Shown: piece by piece, positions 40,493 to 48,840 of the stretch
Position numbering within the stretch: the stretch's first letter is position 1
How the letters are laid out: each line of letters opens with the position of its first letter
DNA from: Deltaproteobacteria bacterium
GTDB lineage: Bacteria > Desulfobacterota > Syntrophobacteria > Syntrophobacterales > Syntrophobacteraceae
Direction: 5' to 3'
NCBI GenBank assembly: GCA_021793275.1
Contig: JAJYTC010000012.1
Coordinates: 1-48,840, forward strand
Length of the DNA stretch: 48,840 bases
Position numbers and translations under genes: made by a program
The notes under the pieces: model-generated
The model's input: only the letters and a program-made list of their open reading frames with translations
What the model was told of the DNA's origin: nothing
Database searches by the model: none

Positions 40493-43400
40493 ATGGCTGA
40501 AAAAAAAGCACAGCAAATGAATGAGGTGCGGAAGACCGGCGCAATCGCCGTTTTGGGAGGCGGAATAGCGGGTATCCAAAGCGCTCTCGATATCGCAAAC
40601 TCGGGATTCAAGGTATATCTTGTCGAGGAGCAGCCTTATGTGGGCGGCGTCATGTCGCAGTTGGACAAGACTTTTCCCACCAACGACTGCTCTTCCTGCA
40701 TGATGGGACCCAAACTGGTCGAACTTGCCCATCACCGCAACATAGAGATCCTGACCAAGACAAGCGTCGAAAAGCTCGAAGGCATCCCCGGACATTTCAC
40801 CCTGAGCGTCAAGCGCCATCCGAGGTATGTGCTGGAAGACAAGTGCACGGGCTGCGGCGAGTGCGCCGAGAAGTGTCCGACCGTTGTGCCCGACGTATAC
40901 AATATGGGGCTTAGCAAGGCCAAAGCCATACATAAATACTACGCCCAGTCCATTCCGTCCGCCTATAACATTGACGCATCCAAATGCAGGAACTTCCAGC
41001 CGGGCAAAAAGTGCGGCGTATGCTCGAAAATTTGTCAGGCCGGCGCAATCGACTACAAGCAGGAGGAAAAACTGGTAGATCTGCAAGTCGGAGCGATAAT
41101 CCTCGCAATCGGCTATGAGCCTTTCGATGCCCTGAGAGCGCCCCAATACGGTTACGGGCGAACGCCCAACGTAGTTACCTCCCTTGAGTTCGAGCGGTTT
41201 CTTTCCGCGACCGGTCCAACGCAGGGCCGCCTCTATCGGCCTTCGGAGCTGGCCGTCCAGGCGAGGGTCCCGGGGATGGAAAAGGCCCTCCAGAAGCATC
41301 AGCGGGAGCTGGAGAAGTACGTAAAGACTTATGGCATGAGTTCGGATGAGTTCATCGAAAAGTACAGCAGGGGAGAGCTTTCCGGCGATCATTACGACGA
41401 GTGGGCCAGGCAATGGCGGGCACATCTGCTGCTCAAAGGGGAGTTGGAAAAGGCGAAGGAAAGAGTCGAGTCGATGGAGACCGCACGCCGGATAGCGTGG
41501 ATTCAGTGCGTCGGGTCGCGCGACAACGCAATCGGTCGGGACTACTGTTCTTATGTCTGCTGCATGTATGCGACAAAACAGGCGATGATCGCAAAGGAAC
41601 ACGACGCCGGCATCGAGACCGCTATTTTCTACATAGACCTGCGGGCCCAGGGCAAGGGCTTTGACCGCTTCTACGAGCGTGCCCGGGATGAAACAGGGGT
41701 CAGATATGTCCGGTCGATGATTTCGAGAATAGTGCCGCTGCCGGAAACCGACAGGCTGCTGATAAGTTATTCGGACGAGAATAACGTCATGCGGGAGGAA
41801 GAATTCGACATGGTCGTGCTTTCCGTGGGCCTGTGCGCGCATCCTTCGACTGTCGAACTGGCCGGGCGGCTGGGCATCGAGCCGGATCCTTTCGCATTCA
41901 TAAGAACAGGCCCGATGGATATGGTTTCCGCTTCAAGGCCGGGGATCTACGTCTGCGGCGCAGCACAGGGGCCCAAGGACATTCCCGATTCCGTCCAGCA
42001 GGGCAGCAGCGCCGCGGCCTGTGCGACCGGTCTTGTCGCCGGCGTGAGGGGATCGATGATCGAACCCCCTGCCCGCTATGAAGAACGCGACGTCAGGGGC
42101 GAAAAGCCGCGAATAGGCGTTTTCGTCTGTCACTGCGGCATAAACATCGCCGGGGTCGTCGATACCGAAGCTGTCGCGGAATACGCCAAAACTCTTCCCG
42201 GCGTCGAATATGTATTCAGCCCGATGTTCGCCTGTTCGACCGATCAGCAAAAAGAGATCAAACGGGCCATAGGGGAGCACAAACTAAACCGGTTCGTCGT
42301 TGCGTCCTGCACGCCGCGCACCCATGAGCCGCTTTTCCGCAATACGCTCCGGGAAGCCGGTTTGAATCCATATCTTTTCGAACTTGCAAATATCAGGGAG
42401 CACGATTCTTGGGTGCACCAGGCGGAGCACGAGCGTGCAACCGAAAAAGCCAAAGACCTGGTTCGAATGGCCGTGGCGAGGGTCGGCCTGCTCGAGCCAA
42501 TCTATGATTTTTCCTGTGAAGTCGTGCAGAAGGCTTTGATCATAGGAGGCGGCCTTGCCGGTCTGACCGCTGCTCTGGCGGTTGCCGAACAGGGTTTTCC
42601 AGCCGTGCTGGTGGAAAAGACACCCGAGCTGGGCGGGAATGCAAGGAAGCTCTTCTTTACCGAAGACGGAGGCGAGCCTTCAAAGTATGTAGATGATCTT
42701 ATAAAGGCCGCCGAGTCCAGCGAACTCATAAAGATTTACAGGGAAGCCGAAGTGCTGGGTATAAAAGGTTCATGCGGCGCCTTTTCAACCCGAATCGGTG
42801 TGGGCGGTGAAGTTGTGGAGGCTTCTCACGGCGTGACGATAATTGCCACGGGTGGATGCGAATATAAGCCCGCCGAATACCTTTATGGTCAAAACGGACG
42901 GGTCGTAACGCAGAAAGAATTCGAACTGATGCTTTCGAAGGGTCCCGCCTGCGTGCAAGGATTTCGAAACGTCACCATGATCCAGTGCGTGGGCTCGCGC
43001 GAACCTGAAAATTCCTACTGCAGCAGGGTGTGCTGCACGGCTGCCGTCAAGAACAGTTTGAAGCTCAAGGAGATTAACCCTGCGGCGAATGTTTCGGTGC
43101 TCTATCGGGACATCAGGACTTTCGGCATGAAGGAGTTGCAGTACGGTGAAGCAAGACGCCTGGGAGTCCGTTTTTTCCGGTTCGATGAAGACCGGAAGCC
43201 CGAGGCTGAAATCGGCGACGCAGGACTTGACTTATATGTTTTCGACTCTCAACTCAAGCGCAGGATTTTGCTGAAAACGGACCTTCTGGTTCTTAGCGCC
43301 GCAATTCGGCCGGGCGAAGATTCGAAAAAGCTGGCCGAAACCCTTCGCCTGCCCCTTGACCAGGACGGTTTCTTCCTGGAGGCGCACCCCAAACTTCGTC

Positions 43401-43795
43401 CGCTCGATTTTACCACACCCGGTTTTTTCCTTTGCGGCCTGGCGCAGGGGCCGAAGTTCGCCAATGAATCGATCTTGCAAGCGCGGGGCGCCGTGTCGCG
43501 GGCCATGACAATACTATCCCGAAAAGAGATAGTGGCTGAAGGTGTCGTGACCGAGGTCGATCCAAGCCTTTGCCGCGCCTGCGGGGAGTGTGAGCAGGCC
43601 TGCCTTTTCGATGCCATAAAAGTCACAGAGGTGGAGAACGGCAAGAAGCGGGCCGTTGTCAACCGAGCGCTTTGTACGGGTTGCGGCGCCTGTAATGGGG
43701 CCTGTCCGACAGGAGCCGCGTCGCTTGCGCATTTTCGAGATTCGCAGATAGAGGCTATGATCGAAGCATGTCGGAAAATTTCGAACCCGGTATAG
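40493..43795 (+). CDS. double HdrA-like iron-sulfur flavoprotein fusion
   Basis: 1100-residue protein with two HdrA-like halves. The first half has FAD motif GGGIAG (22-27), the CSSC motif (C66, C69), a ferredoxin motif at C118-C128 ([12 protein letters not shown]), and a second set at C165, C174, C177, C181. It also carries a charged helical insertion (about 262-335) not seen in the third HdrA protein of this locus. The second half starts with [15 protein letters not shown] near residue 543, the normal HdrA N-terminus, has another FAD motif GGGLAG at about 685 and ends with two ferredoxin motifs (about 1030-1080). Both halves keep a cysteine where the paralogue at 45439 has UGA. ATG at 40493 is chosen over GTG at 40463. 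Confidence 0.9.
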   Translation: MAEKKAQQMNEVRKTGAIAVLGGGIAGIQSALDIANSGFKVYLVEEQPYVGGVMSQLDKTFPTNDCSSCMMGPKLVELAHHRNIEILTKTSVEKLEGIPGHFTLSVKRHPRYVLEDKCTGCGECAEKCPTVVPDVYNMGLSKAKAIHKYYAQSIPSAYNIDASKCRNFQPGKKCGVCSKICQAGAIDYKQEEKLVDLQVGAIILAIGYEPFDALRAPQYGYGRTPNVVTSLEFERFLSATGPTQGRLYRPSELAVQARVPGMEKALQKHQRELEKYVKTYGMSSDEFIEKYSRGELSGDHYDEWARQWRAHLLLKGELEKAKERVESMETARRIAWIQCVGSRDNAIGRDYCSYVCCMYATKQAMIAKEHDAGIETAIFYIDLRAQGKGFDRFYERARDETGVRYVRSMISRIVPLPETDRLLISYSDENNVMREEEFDMVVLSVGLCAHPSTVELAGRLGIEPDPFAFIRTGPMDMVSASRPGIYVCGAAQGPKDIPDSVQQGSSAAACATGLVAGVRGSMIEPPARYEERDVRGEKPRIGVFVCHCGINIAGVVDTEAVAEYAKTLPGVEYVFSPMFACSTDQQKEIKRAIGEHKLNRFVVASCTPRTHEPLFRNTLREAGLNPYLFELANIREHDSWVHQAEHERATEKAKDLVRMAVARVGLLEPIYDFSCEVVQKALIIGGGLAGLTAALAVAEQGFPAVLVEKTPELGGNARKLFFTEDGGEPSKYVDDLIKAAESSELIKIYREAEVLGIKGSCGAFSTRIGVGGEVVEASHGVTIIATGGCEYKPAEYLYGQNGRVVTQKEFELMLSKGPACVQGFRNVTMIQCVGSREPENSYCSRVCCTAAVKNSLKLKEINPAANVSVLYRDIRTFGMKELQYGEARRLGVRFFRFDEDRKPEAEIGDAGLDLYVFDSQLKRRILLKTDLLVLSAAIRPGEDSKKLAETLRLPLDQDGFFLEAHPKLRPLDFTTPGFFLCGLAQGPKFANESILQARGAVSRAMTILSRKEIVAEGVVTEVDPSLCRACGECEQACLFDAIKVTEVENGKKRAVVNRALCTGCGACNGACPTGAASLAHFRDSQIEAMIEACRKISNPV

Positions 43796-44208
43796 TTGCC
43801 TTTTTGTGTAACTGGTGCGCTTATGCGGGCGCGGACCTTGCCGGAGTGGCAAGGATGCAGTACCCGCCCAATGTCCGTATAATTCGACTCCTGTGCACCG
43901 GTAGAATGAATCACGGCTTTATACTCAAGGCGTTTGAAGCGGGCGCTGACGGCGTGATGGTCTCCGGCTGACACATCGGTGAGTGCCATTACCTGGGAGG
44001 TAATGAAAAGTGCCTTGGGATAGTCGAACAAACGCACCGCATTCTCAGGCTTCTGGGCATCGACGAGCGCCGCCTCAGGCTGAAATGGATTTCCGCTGCG
44101 GAAGGGAACATTTTCGCCGAAGAGGTGAGCGCGTTTACGAAGATGCTTGAAGAAATGGGCAGAAGCTGTCTCACCGCAGAGTCGCAGAGGGCGCAGAGAG
44201 TGCAATGA
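43768..44208 (+). CDS. mvhD: MvhD-like iron-sulfur subunit, predicted selenoprotein (UGA at 43969)
   Basis: 146-residue MvhD/FlpD-type [2Fe-2S] subunit that links HdrA to hydrogenase or formate dehydrogenase. A UGA at 43969-43971 (residue 68) interrupts the frame between DGVMVSG and [10 protein letters not shown]. In family members this is the cluster cysteine of the CHxGxCHY motif. The reading frame continues to 44208 with family-like sequence ([21 protein letters not shown]), so UGA is predicted to encode selenocysteine. A SECIS-like hairpin starts 16 nt downstream. The other ligands C14, C17, C43 and C73 are present. The start overlaps the HdrA fusion gene by 28 bp. The last dozen or so codons lie in a repeat element (44170-44249). 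Confidence 0.85.
43987..44005 (+). promoter_or_regulatory. bacterial SECIS-like hairpin of mvhD
   Basis: CATTACCT (43987-43994), loop GGG (43995-43997) and AGGTAATG (43998-44005) form a perfect 8-bp stem. The loop starts 23 nt after the UGA and begins with G, as expected for bacterial SECIS elements that recruit SelB. It lies in the coding sequence, as bacterial SECIS do. Confidence 0.75.
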
Positions 44209-44249
44209 TGGCGTTCAAAACGCTGCGTACTCGGCGTCTTGGCGGTGAG
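44170..44249. repeat. MITE-like imperfect palindromic element at mvhD 3' end
   Basis: Imperfect 25-bp inverted repeats (44170-44194 and 44225-44249; about 18 of 25 positions complementary, outermost CTCACCGC exact) of the CGCAGAG-type intergenic repeat family. The element covers the last codons and stop codon of mvhD and ends 23 bp before the HdrD-like start codon. Its insertion has replaced the natural mvhD 3' end. Confidence 0.6.
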
Positions 44250-44272
44250 TTCGGTTTTCACCTGGAGCTGAA

Positions 44273-45391
44273 ATGGAAATAGCCAGGGAACAGATCGACT
44301 ATTGCATGGAATGCGGCGTTTGCACCGGGAGCTGTCCGGTGAGCAGGGTCCTGCCTGTTTTTTCCCCGCGGCAGATGATCAAGCGCGTGCTAATGGATCG
44401 GGACGAAACGGTCCTTGAGGGCCGGGAACTCTGGGCATGTCTTACATGCGCCACGTGCAGCTCCCGCTGTCCCGCCGAGATCGACTTCCCGGAATTTGTC
44501 CGCGAGCATCGCGAAGTTGCGCGCAAGCGGGGCAATCTTCCGCAGCTCAGCCACCACGGCGCCTTACAGGCGATTATGTCGCTCCAGACTCGAAAGATCT
44601 CCCAGCATCGCACCGATTGGGCAAAGGAAATCGGCAGGTTTAAGAAGGCGGCAGACATCTTCTACTTTGTAGGATGCGCACCCTATTTCGATGCGGCCCT
44701 GAAATACGGGGCAACTTCACTCCAAATGGCCGGCAGCGTCCTGCGGCTGCTGAACCGGATGGGCATCGAGCCGGCAATGAGCGACGACGAGCGCTGCTGT
44801 GGACATGACGCCCTGTGGAGCGGCGATCATGCGACATTCCGCAGATTGGCGGCGATCAACCTGGAGGTGATCGCAGGCGCCGGCGCCAGGACGGTCCTGT
44901 TCAACTGCCCCGAAGGGTATATTACTTTTAAAACTGAAATTCCAAAGTACTTCGGAAGCCTGCCTTTTGAAGTAATGCATCTCTCGGAGTTCCTGGCTCG
45001 TGAGCTTCCCGGGGCAGGCCTGACCTTCAAGTGCGAAGAAAACGGCAATAGAGTTGTTACTTACCAGGACCCCTGCAGCCTGGGCAGGAAAGCCGGGATT
45101 TATGATCCGCCAAGAAAGCTCATAAACCTGGTTCCCGGGGTAAGGCTCGAGGAAATGCCCAGGAACCGGGAAAATTCAGTATGCTGCGGAACGAGCGCAT
45201 GGATCGAGTGCTCCGAATGCTCGAAGACGATGCAGATCGAACGGCTTCGGGAAGCTGCCGGCGCCGGGGCTTCGACCCTTATAACCGCGTGCCCCAAGTG
45301 CGGTATTCATCTTGCGTGCGCGGAGCAGAATACGGACATTACCTTGAAAATAGAAGACTTGTATTCTTTTCTTCTGGATCGTGTCGAGTAG
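44273..45391 (+). CDS. HdrD-like protein (fused HdrC and HdrB)
   Basis: 372-residue protein combining an N-terminal ferredoxin region like HdrC (CMECGVCTGSCP, C11-C21; CLTCATCSSRCP, C56-C66) with two C-terminal CCG domains like HdrB (DERCCGHD and the FNCPEGY region; DPCSLG, SVCCGTSAW and CPKCGIH). This organisation corresponds to HdrD or GlpC/LutA-type (Fe-S)-binding proteins. It probably accepts electrons from the neighbouring HdrA proteins and reduces a disulfide or similar substrate. ATG at 44273 has GGAG 6 nt upstream. It is preceded by a repeat element and followed 47 bp later by the HdrA selenoprotein gene. Confidence 0.9.
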   Translation: MEIAREQIDYCMECGVCTGSCPVSRVLPVFSPRQMIKRVLMDRDETVLEGRELWACLTCATCSSRCPAEIDFPEFVREHREVARKRGNLPQLSHHGALQAIMSLQTRKISQHRTDWAKEIGRFKKAADIFYFVGCAPYFDAALKYGATSLQMAGSVLRLLNRMGIEPAMSDDERCCGHDALWSGDHATFRRLAAINLEVIAGAGARTVLFNCPEGYITFKTEIPKYFGSLPFEVMHLSEFLARELPGAGLTFKCEENGNRVVTYQDPCSLGRKAGIYDPPRKLINLVPGVRLEEMPRNRENSVCCGTSAWIECSECSKTMQIERLREAAGAGASTLITACPKCGIHLACAEQNTDITLKIEDLYSFLLDRVE

Positions 45392-45438
45392 AGTTTTGAC
45401 CCGTGCCGGGTTTCCGGCGCCTCAAGGAGTTCAGGTAC

Positions 45439-48168
45439 GTGAATCGGGATATCCTTGTTATTGGCGGAGGGATTGCGGGCATGCAGGCCTCCCTGGATCT
45501 TGCCGAAATGGGGTTTCAGATTCATCTGGTAGAACGGCTCCCCGCTATCGGCGGCAAAATGGCCCAGCTCGACAAAACGTTTCCGACCAACGACTGCGCC
45601 CTCTGAATCCTGGCCCCGAAATTGATGGATGTCGGTCGGCATCCCAAAATTCGGCTCCTGGCATACTCTGAAGTGGAAGGCGTGGAAGGAGAGTTGGGCA
45701 ATTTCCGGGTCAGAGTGCGCAGAAAAGCGCGCTACGTAGACGAGAAAAAATGCACCGGCTGCGGCGAATGCGCAAAGGTGTGCCCCATAGAGCTGCCTGC
45801 AAATTTCGATATGGGCCTGGGTAAGCGGAAGGCGATCTACCAAAACTATCCGCAGGGGATACCGCCCGCTTATACCGTGGAAAAGCTCGACAAGTCCCCA
45901 TGCGCCAACGCATGTCCCGGCCAGGTCAACGCCCATGGCTACGTGAGCCTGATCGCACAGGGCCGCTACGAGGACGCGATGAAAGTGGTGATGAGGAACC
46001 TTCCCTTGCCTGGAGTGCTTGGCCGAGTTTGTCCTCATCCCTGCGAAACCTCCTGTCGCAGAGGCGAGGTGGATGAACCGGTTTCAGTCTGCGTTCTCAA
46101 ACGTTTTGTGGCGGACACCGTTGACATCGAGAAACTCGTCGTTCCGGAAATAGAAAAGAAAAATGAACGTGTGGCCATAATCGGCGCGGGGCCAGCCGGG
46201 TTGACCGCCGCGTACTTTCTGGCCCTGGACGGTTACGGCGTGACGATCCATGAATCGCTTCCGGTTGCGGGAGGCATGCTGCGCGTAGGGATTCCGGACT
46301 ACCGGCTGCCCCCCGCTGTGCTGGAGAAGGAAATACGGGCAATAACCGGCTTGGGGGTCGAGATAAGGTATAACAGCACTCTCGGGCGCGATTTCACTAT
46401 AGATGAGTTATTCGCGCAGGGCCATAAAGCCGTTTACCTGGCTATCGGGGCGCATCGCAGCCTGAAACTTAATATCGAGGGCGAGGACACCGATGGGGTC
46501 ATGCACGGTGTCGATTTCCTGCGCGCGGTAAATCTTTATGAAATGACCGACCTGAAGGGCAAGCGGGTCGTCGTGGTGGGAGGCGGCGACGTTGCGATAG
46601 ACGCCGCGCGTTGTGCGGTAAGAACGGGCGCGGAGACGGTGAGCATCTTGTACCGACGCACGCGAAGCGAGATGCCCGCCCGCGAGGACGAAATAGAAGG
46701 CGCACTGGCCGAAGGAATCGAAATCAAATACCTTGTTTCACCCCGGCGGGTTGTCGCCGAGGAAGGGAAGGTCGTCGGAATCGAGTGTATCGGCATGGAA
46801 CTGGGGGAAGCGGATGCATCGGGCAGGCGAAGGCCGATCCCGGTCCCGGGAAGCGAATTTACCGAAGATTGCGATATCATTATCGCGGCTATCGGCCAGA
46901 CCCCGGACAGCCTCTTTTTGGCCGAATCCGAAAAACTCCGGATCACCCGGTTTGGAACGATAAAAGTCGACGAGATAACGTATCAGACTGACCGTGCGGG
47001 GGTGTTTGCAGGGGGCGATGCGCAGTCCGGGCCGTGGATTGCAATCGGCGCGGTTGCCGCCGGCCGGGAAGCCGCCATTTCGATATCCCGCTATCTCAAG
47101 GGCGAGGACATGGCGGCGGGGCGAAAAAAAATCGAATTCCCGCAGAAAAACTTCTCCCCGGTACCTCCCGACATTGAAAAGAAGGCCCGCGTCCGCCAGG
47201 CTTCCATCCCGATGGCACAGAGAAGGAGCGGCTTTTCCGAGGTGGAGCTGGGGATTACCGAGGAGCAGGCCGTGGCCGAAGCGTCCAGGTGCCTCGACTG
47301 CATGATCTGTTGCGAGTGCAAGATGTGCGAGCAGGCGTGTCTTGCCTGCGCTATCGACCACAAGATGGAAGACCAACTCGTGGATTTGGATGTGGGGGCG
47401 ATAATCCTTGCCACAGGCTATGAGCTGTTCGATGCCCGCAGAGTGCCCGAATACGGATACGGGCGGCTGCCAAACGTGGTCACGGCCCTCGAGTTCGAGC
47501 GGCTTCTTTCCGCAGCCGGCCCCACTCAGGGCCATGTCTATCGGCCCTCGGATCTCGGCCGGGCTATAGAAGAAAAGGAGACGGCCCATCGGCTCGCTTT
47601 TATTCAATGTGTGGGCTCCCGTGACAGTAGATTCCATAAGCAGTGCTCGGCCTTTTGCTGCATGCATGCGATCAAGGAGGCGGTCATCGCCCGCGAACAC
47701 GACCCTAAAGCTGAAGCCTATATCTTCGGGATGGATATTCGAGCGGTCGGGAAGAATTTCGAGGAATACCGCAACCGGGCCGAAAATGAAGCGGGAGTGA
47801 AATTCATAAGAAGCAGGGTCGCAGAGGTTGGCGAAACCGGCAATCACAACCCGGTCATTTGGTATGAGGACACCAAAACGCGGGAAGTGCGAAGCATCGA
47901 GGTGGATCTCGCGATCCTGGCGACTGCCTGCGAACCGGGTCCGGCAGCGATGAAATTTTCGAAGCTTCTCGGCGTGCCGCTAAATGAGTTTGGTTTTTAT
48001 GCGACGAAAACGGTCCCTCCGCCCGATACCTTGCGCCCCGGGGTGTTTACGTGCGGATGTGCTCAGGGGCCGATGGATATTCCCGAATCGGTGGCGCAGG
48101 CGAGCAGCGCCGCCGCCAGAGCGGCCCGGGCGCTGTCGGTTCCCGAGCCTGTGTGGTTCGCCTCCTGA
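45439..48168 (+). CDS. hdrA: HdrA with inserted GltD/NfnB-like NAD(P)H module, predicted selenoprotein (UGA at 45604)
   Basis: 909-residue HdrA-like flavoprotein. FAD motif GGGIAG lies near residue 10. A UGA at 45604-45606 (residue 56) occurs in [24 protein letters not shown]; relatives, including the paralogue in this locus, have CxxC there. The frame stays open to 48168, so selenocysteine is predicted, with a SECIS-like hairpin 20 nt downstream. After a ferredoxin motif (C105-C115), residues about 151-600 are a GltD-like module with its own FAD (IIGAGPAG, 249-254) and NAD(P)H (VGGGDVAID, about 381) sites. The HdrA sequence then resumes at [20 protein letters not shown] at 45439 follows AAGGAG. 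Conventional calling splits this gene in two. Confidence 0.85.
45627..45644 (+). promoter_or_regulatory. bacterial SECIS-like hairpin of hdrA
   Basis: GGATGTC (45627-45633), loop GGTC (45634-45637) and GGCATCC (45638-45644) form a continuous 7-bp stem with one U-G wobble. The loop starts 27 nt after the UGA and its first two bases are G. The GGUC loop matches the start of the classic fdhF SECIS loop GGUCU. Confidence 0.75.
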
Positions 48169-48184
48169 GGCAGGAAAAGAGCCT

Positions 48185-48840
48185 ATGAACGGAAGCGGCG
48201 AAATCACGAACCTGAGCGAAGCCCGGATAGGAGTGTTTGTCTGCCATTGCGGATCGAACATCGCGGGCTACCTCGATTGTGAGGAGCTGGTGGAATATGC
48301 CGCCGCACTCCCGGGCGTGGTGTACGCAAAAGACAATCTCTACACCTGTTCGGAACCGGGAATAGCACAGATTAAGGCAGCGATAAAAGAACACGGACTG
48401 ACAAGGGTTGTGGTCGCCTCCTGTTCGCCAAGGACGCACATGCCTCTTTTCAAGAGCGCTTGCGCGGAAGCGGGACTCAATCCCTATCTGTTCGAAATGG
48501 CGAATATCCGCGACCAGTGCTCCTGGGTGCACATGCATGAGCGCGACGCCGCCCGCGTAAAAGCCATGGACCTGATCCGCATGGCTGTCGCCAAGGCTGC
48601 CCTGCTCGAGCCTCTCGAAGACATCGAGGCCTCGCTTGTAAGAAAATCCCTGGTGCTGGGCGGAGGCGTTGCGGGGCTTAGCGCCGCTTCGGCCCTTGCG
48701 GATGTGGGAGTCGGGGTGCTGCTGGTCGAAAGGGAAGCCGAACTCGGGGGCCTTGTGCGCCGCCTGAACAGGATCGGGCCGTCGAACGAGATGGCTTCCG
48801 ACCTGTTGGCTCCGCTGATCGAACAAGTAGAGGGCGCCTC
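48185..48840 (+). CDS. HdrA-like iron-sulfur flavoprotein (partial, runs off window)
   Basis: The first 218 codons of a third HdrA-type gene, continuing past the window end. It begins with the usual HdrA N-terminal domain ([51 protein letters not shown]) and reaches the FAD motif GGGVAGLSAASALAD near residue 160. The ATG at 48185 follows a GGAAAAGAG motif, 16 bp after the hdrA selenoprotein stop codon, so it is in the same operon. Whether it carries a selenocysteine or extra modules cannot be seen. Confidence 0.9.
   Translation, partial: MNGSGEITNLSEARIGVFVCHCGSNIAGYLDCEELVEYAAALPGVVYAKDNLYTCSEPGIAQIKAAIKEHGLTRVVVASCSPRTHMPLFKSACAEAGLNPYLFEMANIRDQCSWVHMHERDAARVKAMDLIRMAVAKAALLEPLEDIEASLVRKSLVLGGGVAGLSAASALADVGVGVLLVEREAELGGLVRRLNRIGPSNEMASDLLAPLIEQVEGA

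Noticed and set aside
40448-41842. 464-codon minus-strand open frame
   Set aside because: Antisense to the double HdrA gene whose motifs are unmistakable; the composition is that of a shadow.
43969-45606. UGA codons of mvhD and hdrA as sequencing errors or pseudogene stops
   Set aside because: Two independent UGAs in one operon, both at known cysteine positions, both with SECIS-like hairpins at proper distance and intact downstream frames, make error or decay unlikely; still to be confirmed against reads.
46738-47847. 369-codon minus-strand open frame
   Set aside because: Antisense to the HdrA-GltD fusion; no family-like features.
1-48840. tRNA, rRNA or CRISPR array
   Set aside because: No cloverleaf-like sequences, rRNA motifs or regularly spaced repeats were found on reading the intergenic regions; a covariance-model search was not possible here.

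Overview
The window (about 49 kb, GC-rich) most resembles the chromosome of an anaerobic syntrophic or sulfate-reducing deltaproteobacterium (Desulfobacterota; Syntrophobacter-like lineages are the closest mental match, but this is inferred from gene content only). The main grounds are a fixABCX/electron-bifurcating ETF operon, a large heterodisulfide-reductase (Hdr) locus with MvhD, a DsrC-like protein and many two-component kinases. No rRNA, tRNA or CRISPR was seen.

Layout. 0-3.6 kb: minus-strand uvrC, smr, ACT-domain protein. 3.7-6 kb: a hicBA toxin-antitoxin cassette lies between two perfect 109-bp direct repeats that duplicate the 5' end of the following radical SAM gene. 6-11.8 kb is an accessory stretch: a MazEF-type pair, a sulfite-oxidase-family protein, a CMD-family protein, a flavodoxin, a frame-broken CopG-type antitoxin, a RAYT-type transposase bounded by a perfect 26-bp terminal inverted repeat, and a VapBC-like pair. 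12-18.4 kb holds ordinary genes: TauE/SafE permease, AAA+ ATPase, pirin, a small helical protein, HtrA protease, a DUF1634 remnant and signal peptidase I.

18.4-31.6 kb is one long minus-strand block. In transcription order it holds a tandem DsrC-like protein, a Cache/PAS NarX-type kinase, a NarL-type regulator, two membrane proteins with a type II secretion E-like N-terminal domain followed by three and two DUF202-like modules, a second histidine kinase, a CheY-like regulator, a ParB-like protein, and etfB/fixA, etfA/fixB (with 2x[4Fe-4S]), fixC and fixX. 32.3-37.9 kb on the plus strand carries REC-GAF-kinase, membrane kinase, regulator, and REC-GAF-NarX-type kinase. 38.3 kb has a DUF433 antitoxin with a truncated toxin. 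38.9 kb to the end is the Hdr locus: hdrC, hdrB, a double HdrA fusion, mvhD, an HdrD-like protein, an HdrA with an inserted GltD/NfnB-like module, and the start of a further HdrA.

Points of highest interest. (1) Two genes of the Hdr locus, mvhD and the HdrA-GltD fusion, are each interrupted by an in-frame UGA exactly where relatives have cysteine. Each UGA is followed at a suitable distance by a bacterial SECIS-like hairpin with a G-starting loop, so both are predicted selenoproteins; conventional gene calling would split or truncate them. (2) The two secretion-E-N/DUF202 array proteins have Arg(-Thr/Asn) repeated exactly every seven residues in all five modules and sit between regulators and kinases. 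This is a candidate undescribed membrane signalling module. (3) A tandem DsrC-like protein lacks the C-terminal cysteine and keeps a CysB-type cysteine in only one repeat.

Functionally the right half reads as a redox-energy region: ETF/FixABCX and NAD(P)H-linked Hdr complexes for electron confurcation or bifurcation, surrounded by cysteine-rich GAF sensors and response regulators that probably monitor redox or electron-carrier state. The functional link is inference from neighbourhood.
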